Source of the DNA: Ruminococcaceae bacterium UBA7067
Lineage (GTDB): Bacteria; Bacillota; Clostridia; Oscillospirales; Acutalibacteraceae
Direction: 5' to 3'
Assembly: GCA_002493755.1 (NCBI GenBank)
Contig: DKZT01000049.1
Location: forward strand, 1 to 12,439
DNA: 12,439 nucleotides
The position numbers and the translations under genes are program-made. Shown here in pieces: positions 1-6,791 of this stretch. The first letter of the stretch is position 1; each line of letters begins with the position of its first letter. Under the pieces are notes generated by a model. The model saw nothing but the letters and a program-made list of their open reading frames with translations. It did no database searches and was not told where the DNA came from.

Positions 1-78
1 CGGCTGTGCGTTAAAAGGCTGCTGTCCGAACGGCTGCTGCGGCTGTGCGTTAAAAGGCTGCTGTCCGAACGGCTGCTG
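1..78 (-). repeat. Two perfect 39-bp coding tandem repeats
   Basis: Positions 1-39 and 40-78 are identical, and a partial third unit starts at 79. The period of 39 is a multiple of three and encodes 13 residues, so copy-number change would alter protein length without a frameshift. Perfect identity at DNA level, including third positions, points to recent duplication. The array may extend beyond the left edge. Confidence 0.9.
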
Positions 79-138
79 CGGCTCCTGATTATTATTCTGA
101 TTTAAGTTAGGGTCCTGCGGGAAGTTGTTATTATCCAT
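1..138 (-). CDS. Partial gene: Asn/Gln/Pro-rich N-terminus of an unknown protein, runs off the left edge
   Basis: Only the first 46 codons are in the window. The start is ATG at 138-136, with a strong GGAGG at 150-146 (7-nt spacing) and a near-consensus promoter just upstream. The protein opens MDNNNFPQDPNLNQNNNQ and continues with a perfect 13-residue repeat (core QQPFGQQPFNAQP) seen twice before the edge. There is no signal peptide or membrane segment in the visible part. Low-complexity Gln/Pro/Asn heads of this kind often precede membrane or zinc-ribbon domains in Firmicutes proteins, but the downstream domain is not visible, so no function is assigned. An alternative ATG at 143-141 is in another frame and too close to the GGAGG. 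It is a separate transcription unit from ybaK. Confidence 0.75.
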   Translation of the reverse strand, partial: MDNNNFPQDPNLNQNNNQEPQQPFGQQPFNAQPQQPFGQQPFNAQP

Positions 139-174
139 TCCATTACCTCCGAAAATATGTATTTGATTAGTTTA

Positions 175-203
175 AGTTTACCATTCACATTAATCTTTGT
201 CAA
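175..203 (-). promoter_or_regulatory. Sigma-A type promoter of the left-edge gene
   Basis: On the minus strand there is a perfect -35 TTGACA (203-198), a 17-bp spacer and a -10 TAAACT (180-175). A TG one base upstream of the -10 gives an extended -10 character. The predicted start near 168 gives a leader of about 30 nt before the ATG at 138, which includes the GGAGG. Visible directly; activity is inferred. Confidence 0.8.
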
Positions 204-221
204 GAAAATGATAAACTTTAT

Positions 222-236
222 TTAACAATTTGTTAA
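222..236. promoter_or_regulatory. Possible operator: 15-bp palindrome upstream of the left-edge promoter
   Basis: TTAACAA-T-TTGTTAA is a perfect 7-bp inverted repeat about 19 bp upstream of the -35 box, where an activator or regulator could bind. The surrounding DNA is very AT-rich, so chance is a real alternative. Confidence 0.25.
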
Positions 237-266
237 GAAAAAATTAAAATTCTGACAAATATGCAA

Positions 267-409
267 TTTAGTTTAGAGTTTAGAGTTTTGAGTTCAGAGT
301 TCAGAGTTTTGAGCTATGATCTGGGAGTTTAGAGTTGGCATTGCAAGATTTAAGTTTTTTAATAACTCAAAACTCAAAACTGAAAACTCAAAACTCAAAA
401 CTCAAAACT
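267..409. repeat. Inverted pair of heptamer tandem arrays (long hairpin)
   Basis: The left array at 272-313 is six consecutive heptamers: TTTAGAG, TTTAGAG, TTTTGAG, TTCAGAG, TTCAGAG, TTTTGAG. The right array at 365-406 is six heptamers, ACTCAAA in five and ACTGAAA in the third, plus a trailing ACT (407-409). The two are reverse complements in register with some mismatches and flank about 50 nt, so a stem of up to roughly 42 bp is possible. The loop carries one more TTTAGAG-like unit near 327-334. It lies directly after the ybaK stop, so the ybaK mRNA would end in or run through this hairpin. It has no spacer-repeat alternation, so it is not CRISPR. A terminator or 3'-end stabilising role is inferred. 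Confidence 0.8.
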
Positions 410-411
410 AA

Positions 412-885
412 TCACTTGATAATATCGGCAGTCTGAGCGTTTATCAGATTAATTAAGTCCTGCGGTGCAAGCTCAATCTGATAGCCTATTTTCCCTGCGC
501 TGACTATTATCTTGTCAATGCTCAGGCAAGAATCGTGAATTACCGTTTTATACTGCTTTTTCATACCGACAGGCGAACAACCGCCCCTGATATATCCCGT
601 AACCTTGTTTATATCCTTGACGTGAATCATCTCAACCGATTTTTCCGAAACGGCTTTTGCCGCCTTTTTCAAATCAAGCTCCTCAGCCACAGGAACAACA
701 AACACAAAATAGCCGCCGTTTCCGTGTGTGACGAGCGTTTTAAATACGCACTCGGGGTCTTGGTTCAAAAGCTTTGCAACGCTTACTCCGTCTACTGCGT
801 CTTTTCCGTGAGGATATTCATAATGGTTATACTCAACCTTTGCTTTGTCGAGAATCCGCATTACGTTTGTTTTATAATCAGCCAT
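412..885 (-). CDS. ybaK: YbaK/EbsC-type Cys-tRNA(Pro)/Cys-tRNA(Cys) deacylase
   Basis: This 157-residue protein matches the usual YbaK length (about 158). YbaK is a cytoplasmic trans-editing enzyme that hydrolyses cysteine mischarged onto tRNA(Pro) by prolyl-tRNA synthetase. Visible signatures are the VFKTLV segment with the conserved active-site Lys (K49) and the GGCSPVG loop (residues 101-107), which corresponds to the family's GGxSPxG substrate-binding loop. The frame is open upstream to 1119, but the start was placed at 885: a GAGGGTG site lies just before that ATG, the N-terminus MADYKTN fits the family, and upstream residues only overlap xth antiparallel to no known domain. The gene begins 10 nt after the xth stop, so translational coupling is likely. 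An INS/YbaK-superfamily paralogue (ProX-like) is the main alternative, but sequence and length favour YbaK/EbsC. Confidence 0.92.
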   Translation of the reverse strand: MADYKTNVMRILDKAKVEYNHYEYPHGKDAVDGVSVAKLLNQDPECVFKTLVTHGNGGYFVFVVPVAEELDLKKAAKAVSEKSVEMIHVKDINKVTGYIRGGCSPVGMKKQYKTVIHDSCLSIDKIIVSAGKIGYQIELAPQDLINLINAQTADIIK

Positions 886-895
886 TCTATCACCC

Positions 896-1651
896 TCAAA
901 TATCAATATCCAGCTCAACAGGACAATGGTCGGACCCGAAAATATCCGTGTGGATTTTAGCGTCAACCAGCTTTTCGTCAAGCGACTTTGATGTGCAAAA
1001 ATAGTCAATACGCCAGCCTGCATTCTTTTCTCTCGCTTTAAATCTGTATGACCACCACGAATACACGCCCTCTGTATCGGGATAGAAGTGACGGTAGGTA
1101 TCGGTGAAGCCTGAATCAAGCAGAGCCGTCATTTTCGCTCTTTCAGCGTCTGTAAAGCCTGCATTATTGCGGTTTGTTTTAGGATTTTTAAGGTCAATTT
1201 CGTTATGAGCAACATTCAGGTCGCCGCAGAAAATGACAGGCTTTGTCTTTTCAAGATTTTTCAGATATTTAAGGAAATCGTCCTCCCATTCCATACGGTA
1301 GTCAAGCCTTTTAAGCTCATTTTGAGAATTAGGAGTATATACGGTTACAAAATAAAAGCTGTCGTATTCAAGGGTAATTACTCTGCCCTCTTTATCGTGC
1401 TGTTCAATGCCCAGTCCATAGCTTACGGACAAAGGCTCTTTTTTTGTAAAAACCGCAGTTCCCGAATATCCCTTTTTCTCGGCGTAATTCCAGTACTGAT
1501 GATAGCCGTCAATCGGCAAATCTATCTGACCGCTTTGTAATTTAGTTTCCTGAACACAGAAAATATCAGCGTCAATTTCTTTAAAAAAATCAAGAAAGCC
1601 CTTTTGTACGCAGGCTCTCAATCCGTTTACATTCCACGATATAAGCTTCAT
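896..1651 (-). CDS. xth: Exodeoxyribonuclease III (ExoIII/ExoA-type AP endonuclease)
   Basis: This 251-residue enzyme of the endonuclease/exonuclease/phosphatase fold cuts DNA 5' of abasic sites and degrades 3' ends during base excision repair. The order of motifs is canonical: MKLISWNVNG (N7), CVQETK with metal ligand E35, VYTPNSQ with Y105, CGDLNVAH with D144 and N146, RIDYF with D216, and the C-terminal GSDHCP with D241 and H242. All catalytic residues are present, so it should be active. The ATG at 1651 has GGAAG at 7-nt spacing. It starts 32 nt after the upstream small membrane-protein gene and is followed 10 nt later by ybaK, which suggests cotranscription with both. Length and N-terminus match single-domain bacterial ExoA proteins with no extension. 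Confidence 0.96.
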   Translation of the reverse strand: MKLISWNVNGLRACVQKGFLDFFKEIDADIFCVQETKLQSGQIDLPIDGYHQYWNYAEKKGYSGTAVFTKKEPLSVSYGLGIEQHDKEGRVITLEYDSFYFVTVYTPNSQNELKRLDYRMEWEDDFLKYLKNLEKTKPVIFCGDLNVAHNEIDLKNPKTNRNNAGFTDAERAKMTALLDSGFTDTYRHFYPDTEGVYSWWSYRFKAREKNAGWRIDYFCTSKSLDEKLVDAKIHTDIFGSDHCPVELDIDI

Positions 1652-1683
1652 TTCATCACTTCCGTTTTTATATTAATTGCAGT

Positions 1684-2190
1684 TTAATTGCTGTTTTTCA
1701 TTATCTCAAGCTGAGAGCATATTAATTCAGCCAGCCTGATACACTTTTCATACTGCTTAGAGCCGATTTGAACCGCACCGCCGACAGGTATATTGACATA
1801 CGGTCTTTTTTTGTCTTTGACGAGTACAGTAACAAAAATCCGTTCAAAGGTTCTGTTGCCGTCTGCTGTAAGTTCAGCCGCATCACAGCCTGCACGCAGA
1901 TATTCGGATTTCATTTTCAGCGAAACGCCGTCGAGCTGAATATCATAGCTTTCTATCTCGGAGAAATCATAAAGCCTGTCGGCAGATATAAAGCTCCATT
2001 TGCGGTGCTTTTCGTCAATCCACAGTGAGCCTGTTTTCCTTGTCGGAGAGCATTTAAACAGGCTGAAAAGCCGAGCGAGCCTTATGCCTGCCGCAATATC
2101 GCCGAATGATATTACCGCAAGCAGAATCAAAAGTATGACTGCCGCTATTAATACAACCGTAAAAAAACTGTGGAAAGGCACAGCTATCAC
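1684..2190 (-). CDS. Small single-pass membrane protein of unknown function
   Basis: This is a 168-residue protein I do not recognise by family. Residues 8-30 are a strongly hydrophobic helix (VVLIAAVILLILLAVI core), followed by a basic stretch with KCSPTRK near residue 50 and a soluble domain of mixed strands. The soluble part has WIDEKHRKWSF and a YDFSEIESYDIQ segment, which loosely recalls short C-terminal domains of some DUF4428-type Firmicutes proteins (weak inference). The start is GTG at 2190, immediately after the mscS TAG, with AAGGA four bases upstream. A second GTG three codons on has GGTGAT upstream and could be used instead. Zero spacing to mscS suggests coupled translation and a role at the same membrane. 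It precedes xth by 32 nt. Confidence 0.75.
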   Translation of the reverse strand: MIAVPFHSFFTVVLIAAVILLILLAVISFGDIAAGIRLARLFSLFKCSPTRKTGSLWIDEKHRKWSFISADRLYDFSEIESYDIQLDGVSLKMKSEYLRAGCDAAELTADGNRTFERIFVTVLVKDKKRPYVNIPVGGAVQIGSKQYEKCIRLAELICSQLEIMKNSN

Positions 2191-3051
2191 CTAATCCTTT
2201 TTTATGCGAACATCGAGCTGATTAAACGGAATATTAATTCCGTTCTTGTCAAACTCAAGCTTTACCTGCTCCTGCAAATAGAAATAAAGGTCCCAATACT
2301 CCTCTGTTTTGCACCATACTCTGAATGCAATGCCGATTGAGCTGTTGCCGTGTTCACATACTCCGATTAACGGCTCGGGTGATTTTATAATTCTCTCTTC
2401 CCTTTCGGCAATATCGGAGAGTATTCGTTTAGCCAGCTTAATATCATCTGAGTAGTCAATATTGAATACGAGGTCAATTCTGCGCATATTCTGAGCGGTG
2501 TAGTTTACGAGGTTATTGCTTGTTATGCGCGAATTAGGAATAATAACTTCCTTGTTGTCAAGGGTAAGCAGATATGTATTTGTTATCATAATCTTTTCAA
2601 CAGTACCCTGCAAGCCCTCAAGCTCAATAAATTCACCTGCCTTGAACGGCTTATTTATAATAATCATAACACCGCTCGCTATATTTTTCATAGTGTCCTG
2701 AAGAGCAAGACCTATTGTTACGGTTGCGGCGCCGATTGCAGTAAGCAGGGCGGTTACATTGACACCGAGCTGGGCAATCGCCGAGATGATAATAAAAATA
2801 CGAAGCGCACAAAGAGTAACCGAATAAATAAATGAAATTGCCGCAGGGTCAATCTTGCTCTTACTAAGAGCCTTTTTCATCAGCTTGCACACCAAACGTG
2901 CTCCCCACCAGCCGATTATGAAAATAACTAAAGCTAATATAAGACGAGGCAGAAAAGCCAACAAGGAATCGACCAGACCGTCAAACCATTTATCTACTTC
3001 GCTTAAGGATATAATTTCCTCTGTTGTTTCAAGCAGTAAAGAATTCATCAT
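2191..3051 (-). CDS. mscS: MscS-type small-conductance mechanosensitive channel
   Basis: This 286-residue protein equals E. coli MscS in length. MscS forms a homoheptameric inner-membrane pore that opens under membrane tension and releases solutes on hypo-osmotic shock. Visible parts are TM1 at about 30-52, TM2 at about 72-94, and the pore-lining TM3 at about 98-127 with the Ala/Gly-rich AIGAATVTIGLALQD, followed by NIASG. The beta domain follows with the FKAGEFIELEG, GTVEKI and EVIIPNS motifs (about 136-173), and the alpha/beta cage ends in GINIPFNQLDV. The start ATG (3051-3049) overlaps the TGA of the MORN gene, and a second in-frame ATG follows at 3048. GGTGATGA lies upstream. This overlap implies translational coupling with the MORN protein, an unusual partner for MscS. 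The gene is followed with no gap by the small membrane protein. Confidence 0.95.
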   Translation of the reverse strand: MMNSLLLETTEEIISLSEVDKWFDGLVDSLLAFLPRLILALVIFIIGWWGARLVCKLMKKALSKSKIDPAAISFIYSVTLCALRIFIIISAIAQLGVNVTALLTAIGAATVTIGLALQDTMKNIASGVMIIINKPFKAGEFIELEGLQGTVEKIMITNTYLLTLDNKEVIIPNSRITSNNLVNYTAQNMRRIDLVFNIDYSDDIKLAKRILSDIAEREERIIKSPEPLIGVCEHGNSSIGIAFRVWCKTEEYWDLYFYLQEQVKLEFDKNGINIPFNQLDVRIKKD

Positions 3052-5597
3052 TCGTCATCACCGTCCTTGAGATAGTAAACGGAATCCGCAAATTCTATCA
3101 ATTTTGCGTCCTCGGACGGCTTATCAAGAAATTCGCCCTTAAGCTCCTTGCCGTCTCCGAAGTATAAAATTCCGTCACCGCAGGGCTTGCCGTTTTTAAA
3201 GCTGCCCGTGTATCGGTGGTCGGTATAAAGCATTGTTCCGCTGCCGTTCGGCTTTGATTTTTCAACCGAACCAGAATATATACCCTTGCCGATTAGCTGC
3301 TCGGAAACGAAAACAGGCGGCTTTTTATAATTATGATATGCCGTATCCTTGAGCTTTTCACAGAAATCAAGCTCCGAAAGCTTTTTCGGTATCACGCGCA
3401 TAGCCTTATACGGCTCGCCAAACTTGAAAATGCCCTCAAACTGCTTTTCTCCGTATGCGGTATACGAACAGCCCATACCCTCTCTTACTCCGTTTACTGC
3501 ACTGCCCTCATACAGCACACAGCCGTTATTATCGTACTCGCGCATATAGGTGCATTTGCCGTTTTCGTACAGGCACTCCTTAGCAAGACGCTCGTTTTTG
3601 ATTACATTTATTCTGCCGTTCATTGCGCCGTTTTCAAACGCTCCTGCATAATCACAGCGATCATCAGAATTATGAAGCACGCCCTGTCCGTTGTATTTTC
3701 CGCCTAGCCAGAAGCCTGTGTATACGGCTTCATTGTTTTTATAGCTTATGCCAAAGCCGCTTTTTTCGTCGGAGTCAAAGCTTCCCATATAAAGGCAGAG
3801 ACTATCGCTGAACAATCTGCCCATACCGCTTTTTTTACCGCCTGCAAAGCCGCCCTCGTACACCTTTTCACTGTTTGAATAGAGCGTACCCTTGCCGTTG
3901 TATTCGCCGTTTTTAAGTCCGCCCTTATATAACAGCTCTCCGTCCCTTGAATAAACGGATATTGCGCCCTTTTCTCTGCCGTTTTCAAAGCTTGCGGAAT
4001 AATACGAGCCGTCCTTTTTGAATATCGTACCCTTGCCGTCATATTCGCCGTCCTTAAAGCCGCCCTTATATATTAATGTGCCGTCCTGAAGTCTGTGTAC
4101 GGCTTCGCCCTTAATCCTGCCGTTTAAAAATTCACCGCTTACTGAGGAGCGGTCGTCAAGATACAGCACTCCTGCGCCGTTTTGAAGTCCGTCTTTAAAT
4201 TCACCCGAATATTTCAAATCCCCGTTTTTGTCAAACAGCTTGCCGGCACCGTTATATTTGCCGTCGAGCATTTCACCGTTATAAATAATATTGCCCGATA
4301 AATCAAGCACTGTTGCAGGATTCTTCATTTTGCCGTTATCGCATTTCTGAAGCACTAAGCTGTCATTTTCAGCGTTTACCGTTATGGCTGCACCGTGAGG
4401 CTCGCCGTTTTTGTAGCAGACCGCCGATGACAGCATACCGTCAGGCGAAAAGCGTGCGGCTGTGCCTTTTTTCTTGTCGTTTTCAAAGCCGCCTACGCTT
4501 ATAGTTCCGTCATTTAAAAAAGATATGCCTAAACCGCTTTTTTTATCGTCTTCCCATTTGCCGACAAAGCTGATTTTACCGTTTTTATAAAACTGCGCGC
4601 CATATCCGCTGCGCAGGTCATCTGCGTAACCGCCTGCATATATTACCGAGCCTTTTGATGTTGCGGTAACTCCGCTGCCGCTTCTCTCTCCGTTTTTGCC
4701 GAGTGAGCCGAAATAGCAGTATTTTTCTTTGCCGGAATTGTCAACAAGCTTATCGGGCGAGATTGAATAATTGGCTTTGTCCTCTGCGCTGTCGGCAAGT
4801 GAATTTTCCGCTTCAGGCTCGATATTATTTTCCTCATCTGCCTCGGCATTACTGTCAGCCGTTTCTTCTGTATCACTGTCAGCATCGGGTATCTCAGCTT
4901 CGGTTTCGGGTTTTGCTTCGGCTTTTGTTTCGCCTTTTTTGATGTTTAAGGTTGTGAAGTCGCCGTATATAAGTGACGTATCAAAGAAAAAGCCTTTTCT
5001 CTGAATTTCCTCTTCATCTGCGCTTTTCTTCTGCTCTACGCTTTCGTCCGAGGAGGCGAAAAAGTAAAACTCGCCGTCCGAGGTCTTTGCCGTAGCAATA
5101 ATATCGGATTTGGCTTCACCTTTATCGGTACAGGGTGATAATATCCTCGCAGGCTCGCCGGGATACTGCAAAGCAAGCGTAAGACCGCTGTCATCGCGGC
5201 AAGCCGTTACAGTTGCCGTAACCGTTCCGTTTGAGTAATACTCGCTCTTCTGCCATAGATTTATTCTGGAAAAAAAGAGCTTTTTTGTAATGCTGCCGCT
5301 TAAATCCGAGCATATAACCGTGTAGCTGCCCGATGAGTCGGCGACAGAAAGCTGAGCCGTTTTTCCGTTTATCTCCTTATGCCATTTCATAGGCTTTGAA
5401 ACGTCCAGCTGATAGCGACAGCGAACACTGTCAATTCCGGAGGTAAAGAAAACCTTGTCTTTTATTCTTTTATGAGCGGCAAAAAATCTGCTGCGAACAT
5501 CACATAGAATATCGCCGTTTATTTCGCCGTCATCCCTGCCGCTTAAATACACCGCAAAAATAACTGCATTTTCAGAAAGGCTTGTTTGTCTATCCAA
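3048..5597 (-). CDS. Large cytoplasmic MORN-repeat protein with a novel N-terminal domain
   Basis: This 849-residue protein has no signal peptide or membrane helix. Residues 1-220 are a beta-rich domain I do not recognise. Residues about 222-273 are an acidic, low-complexity linker rich in Glu, Asp and Ala. From about 290 to 840 there are roughly 20 MORN units (consensus YxGxFxxGxxxGxGxxxxxDG, 22-24 residues), for example LIYKGGFKDGEYDGKG and LLYKGGLKNGEYNGKG. Some units are degenerate, and there is a non-MORN break at about 730-765. MORN arrays form extended beta-hairpin rods that act as scaffolds or bind proteins or membrane lipids; enzymatic activity is not expected. The start is TTG at 5597 with AAGGAG at 8-nt spacing, and the next Met is residue 70, so TTG is preferred. 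The gene overlaps mscS and follows the glycosyltransferase by 62 nt containing a hairpin. Confidence 0.9.
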   Translation of the reverse strand: MDRQTSLSENAVIFAVYLSGRDDGEINGDILCDVRSRFFAAHKRIKDKVFFTSGIDSVRCRYQLDVSKPMKWHKEINGKTAQLSVADSSGSYTVICSDLSGSITKKLFFSRINLWQKSEYYSNGTVTATVTACRDDSGLTLALQYPGEPARILSPCTDKGEAKSDIIATAKTSDGEFYFFASSDESVEQKKSADEEEIQRKGFFFDTSLIYGDFTTLNIKKGETKAEAKPETEAEIPDADSDTEETADSNAEADEENNIEPEAENSLADSAEDKANYSISPDKLVDNSGKEKYCYFGSLGKNGERSGSGVTATSKGSVIYAGGYADDLRSGYGAQFYKNGKISFVGKWEDDKKSGLGISFLNDGTISVGGFENDKKKGTAARFSPDGMLSSAVCYKNGEPHGAAITVNAENDSLVLQKCDNGKMKNPATVLDLSGNIIYNGEMLDGKYNGAGKLFDKNGDLKYSGEFKDGLQNGAGVLYLDDRSSVSGEFLNGRIKGEAVHRLQDGTLIYKGGFKDGEYDGKGTIFKKDGSYYSASFENGREKGAISVYSRDGELLYKGGLKNGEYNGKGTLYSNSEKVYEGGFAGGKKSGMGRLFSDSLCLYMGSFDSDEKSGFGISYKNNEAVYTGFWLGGKYNGQGVLHNSDDRCDYAGAFENGAMNGRINVIKNERLAKECLYENGKCTYMREYDNNGCVLYEGSAVNGVREGMGCSYTAYGEKQFEGIFKFGEPYKAMRVIPKKLSELDFCEKLKDTAYHNYKKPPVFVSEQLIGKGIYSGSVEKSKPNGSGTMLYTDHRYTGSFKNGKPCGDGILYFGDGKELKGEFLDKPSEDAKLIEFADSVYYLKDGDDE
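3886..4088 (-). repeat. 141-bp direct repeat inside the MORN array
   Basis: A stretch starting at 3886 recurs closely at 4027, both beginning GTACCCTTGCCGT on the plus strand. The spacing of 141 bp is 47 codons, or two MORN units. The encoded segments around KGGFKDGEYDGKG and KGGLKNGEYNGKG are near-identical, while the intervening units (EKGAISVYS-type) are also alike, so the array grew by two-unit duplication. Confidence 0.75.
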
Positions 5598-5632
5598 TTC
5601 CTTTACTCCTTCTTTGACAAAATAACACGCAA

Positions 5633-5656
5633 GTGCGGCAGTTTAATCTGCCGCAC
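5633..5656 (-). terminator. Candidate intrinsic terminator after the glycosyltransferase gene
   Basis: A perfect 9-bp stem (GTGCGGCAG / CTGCCGCAC) with a 6-nt loop begins 3 nt after the GT stop codon. The downstream tail on the transcribed strand is TTGCGTGTTATTTTG, only moderately U-rich, so partial termination with readthrough into the MORN gene is plausible. No independent promoter was recognised between here and the MORN start. Confidence 0.55.
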
Positions 5657-5659
5657 AAA

Positions 5660-6598
5660 TTATTTATTAGTTCGTTTTTCGTTGTTTACAACATTTATTC
5701 TTTCGTATTCCTTAACAAAGGTAGCCGCTTCAAACTTCTGACATATGCTTGAAATATACTCGGCGATTATCGCTGCAATTATCAGGAAAACACCGCCTAA
5801 CAGCAATACAATCGGAATTGCCGCAGTGAAGCTCTCCCACATAACAAGCTTCATTATCAGCGTAACAATACCTGCAATTAAAGAAGCAGCGCCGCCGTAA
5901 AAGCCGAGCATCGAAGCCAGTCTGATTGCGCCCTTCGGATATGTAGTCATTGAAGCCATTGCACTGTCATATTTTTGCGAAAAGCTGCTGATGGGAGCAG
6001 CCTTTGAGGGGATATACGGAAGCACCATATAGCTTAAGCCGAGAGTGTTGATAACGCTTCTTATCTGCATATTCTTATACGCCTTGCTTGTAATTGTTTT
6101 CACAAAGCTCCTGTCATACAGGCAAAAATTTGTAAACTGCTTCATCGTTTTTGTGCCCGTAGCAGAATAGATTATACCGCAGAACATATTGCGAAGTCCG
6201 TTGAATATCGGGTTTGTACCGCCCTTGGCTTTTGCTCCGATAATAATTCTGCTGCCCTCCTCCCAAAGCTCAACAAGCCTTGGAACAGCGGCGATAGGAT
6301 GAGAACGGTCAGGCTTCATTGTAATAACGCAGTCGCCGTCAGCAACAGTCATACCGTATTTTGCGGAAAGCTCAAAGCCGTAATCGGCAACGGTATATAC
6401 GCATTTTGCCTTTTGCGTAACCTCGCACAAACGGGAGAGATATGACTTTGTCTGATCGCTTGAATTATTATCAACAAATATAATCTCGTAATCGTGCTGT
6501 GTGATTGTTGTTTCACAAACGTCAATAAGCTCTTTTGCAAAGCCCAGCACAGTTTCCTGATTATTACGGGTCGGAACAATAATGCTTATTTTACTCAT
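5660..6598 (-). CDS. Divergent GT2 (DPM1/GtrB-like) membrane glycosyltransferase
   Basis: This 312-residue protein has a GT-A fold N-terminus (SIIVPTRNN at 5-13, FVDNNSSD at 41-48) and two C-terminal membrane helices at about 232-252 and 260-283. This is the layout of polyprenyl-phosphate sugar transferases such as GtrB/DPM1, which load a sugar from a nucleotide donor onto a lipid carrier at the inner membrane face. The segment VITM-KPD-RSHP (91-101) aligns with the family's MDADLQDPP motif, but the first Asp of DXD is Lys95, and the usual DTGDFRL motif is replaced by a FTNFCL-like stretch near 155. Activity, donor and metal use are therefore uncertain. The start ATG at 6598 has AGGAG and AGGA upstream and its own promoter (6670-6698). 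It stands alone between two hairpins, so it may be monocistronic or may read into the MORN gene. Confidence 0.82.
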   Translation of the reverse strand: MSKISIIVPTRNNQETVLGFAKELIDVCETTITQHDYEIIFVDNNSSDQTKSYLSRLCEVTQKAKCVYTVADYGFELSAKYGMTVADGDCVITMKPDRSHPIAAVPRLVELWEEGSRIIIGAKAKGGTNPIFNGLRNMFCGIIYSATGTKTMKQFTNFCLYDRSFVKTITSKAYKNMQIRSVINTLGLSYMVLPYIPSKAAPISSFSQKYDSAMASMTTYPKGAIRLASMLGFYGGAASLIAGIVTLIMKLVMWESFTAAIPIVLLLGGVFLIIAAIIAEYISSICQKFEAATFVKEYERINVVNNEKRTNK

Positions 6599-6669
6599 AG
6601 TCCTACTCCTTTATCTGTCAGTATATGTGTTTTTCGTATTCTCAATTTTATGAATATATATCTTAGTTT

Positions 6670-6698
6670 ATTATAACCTAAAATGAGATTTATTGCAA
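6670..6698 (-). promoter_or_regulatory. Sigma-A type promoter of the glycosyltransferase gene
   Basis: On the minus strand there is -35 TTGCAA (6698-6693), an exact 17-bp spacer and a perfect -10 TATAAT (6675-6670). Transcription should start near 6663, giving a leader of about 65 nt before the ATG at 6598, which contains AGGAG at 6606-6610. It lies downstream of the polyamine-operon terminator, so it opens a new unit. Confidence 0.8.
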
Positions 6699-6754
6699 TC
6701 TATTGCGCAAACTTTGAAGAAAAAATATCAATTTTACCGCTAAATATACAAATA

Positions 6755-6783
6755 CTGCCTGCCGAAAAGTCATCGACAGGCAG
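6755..6783 (-). terminator. Intrinsic terminator of the polyamine operon
   Basis: About 8 nt after the aguB stop the minus strand forms an 11-bp stem, CTGCCTGTCGA paired with TCGGCAGGCAG with one G-U pair, and a 7-nt loop. The tail TATTTGTATATTT is U-rich but interrupted, so termination may be incomplete. Confidence 0.7.
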
Positions 6784-6791
6784 ATAAAAAA

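Noticed and set aside
141..143. Alternative ATG for the left-edge gene
   Set aside because: It is only 2 nt from the GGAGG and in a frame with no plausible protein, whereas the ATG at 138 leads into the repeat-bearing frame.
272..409. CRISPR-like array
   Set aside because: Repeat units are 7 bp and contiguous with no spacers, and no cas gene is nearby.
886..1119. An upstream extension of the ybaK frame to a Met at 1119
   Set aside because: It would overlap xth on the same strand, has no family similarity, and the ATG at 885 has a good ribosome site and gives the normal family length.
1205..1540. A 111-codon open frame on the plus strand
   Set aside because: It lies wholly opposite xth, whose catalytic motifs are intact; no ribosome site or recognisable domain supports it.
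5633..5656. Riboswitch or leader for the MORN gene
   Set aside because: It is a single simple hairpin right after a stop codon with no conserved aptamer elements; a terminator explains it better.
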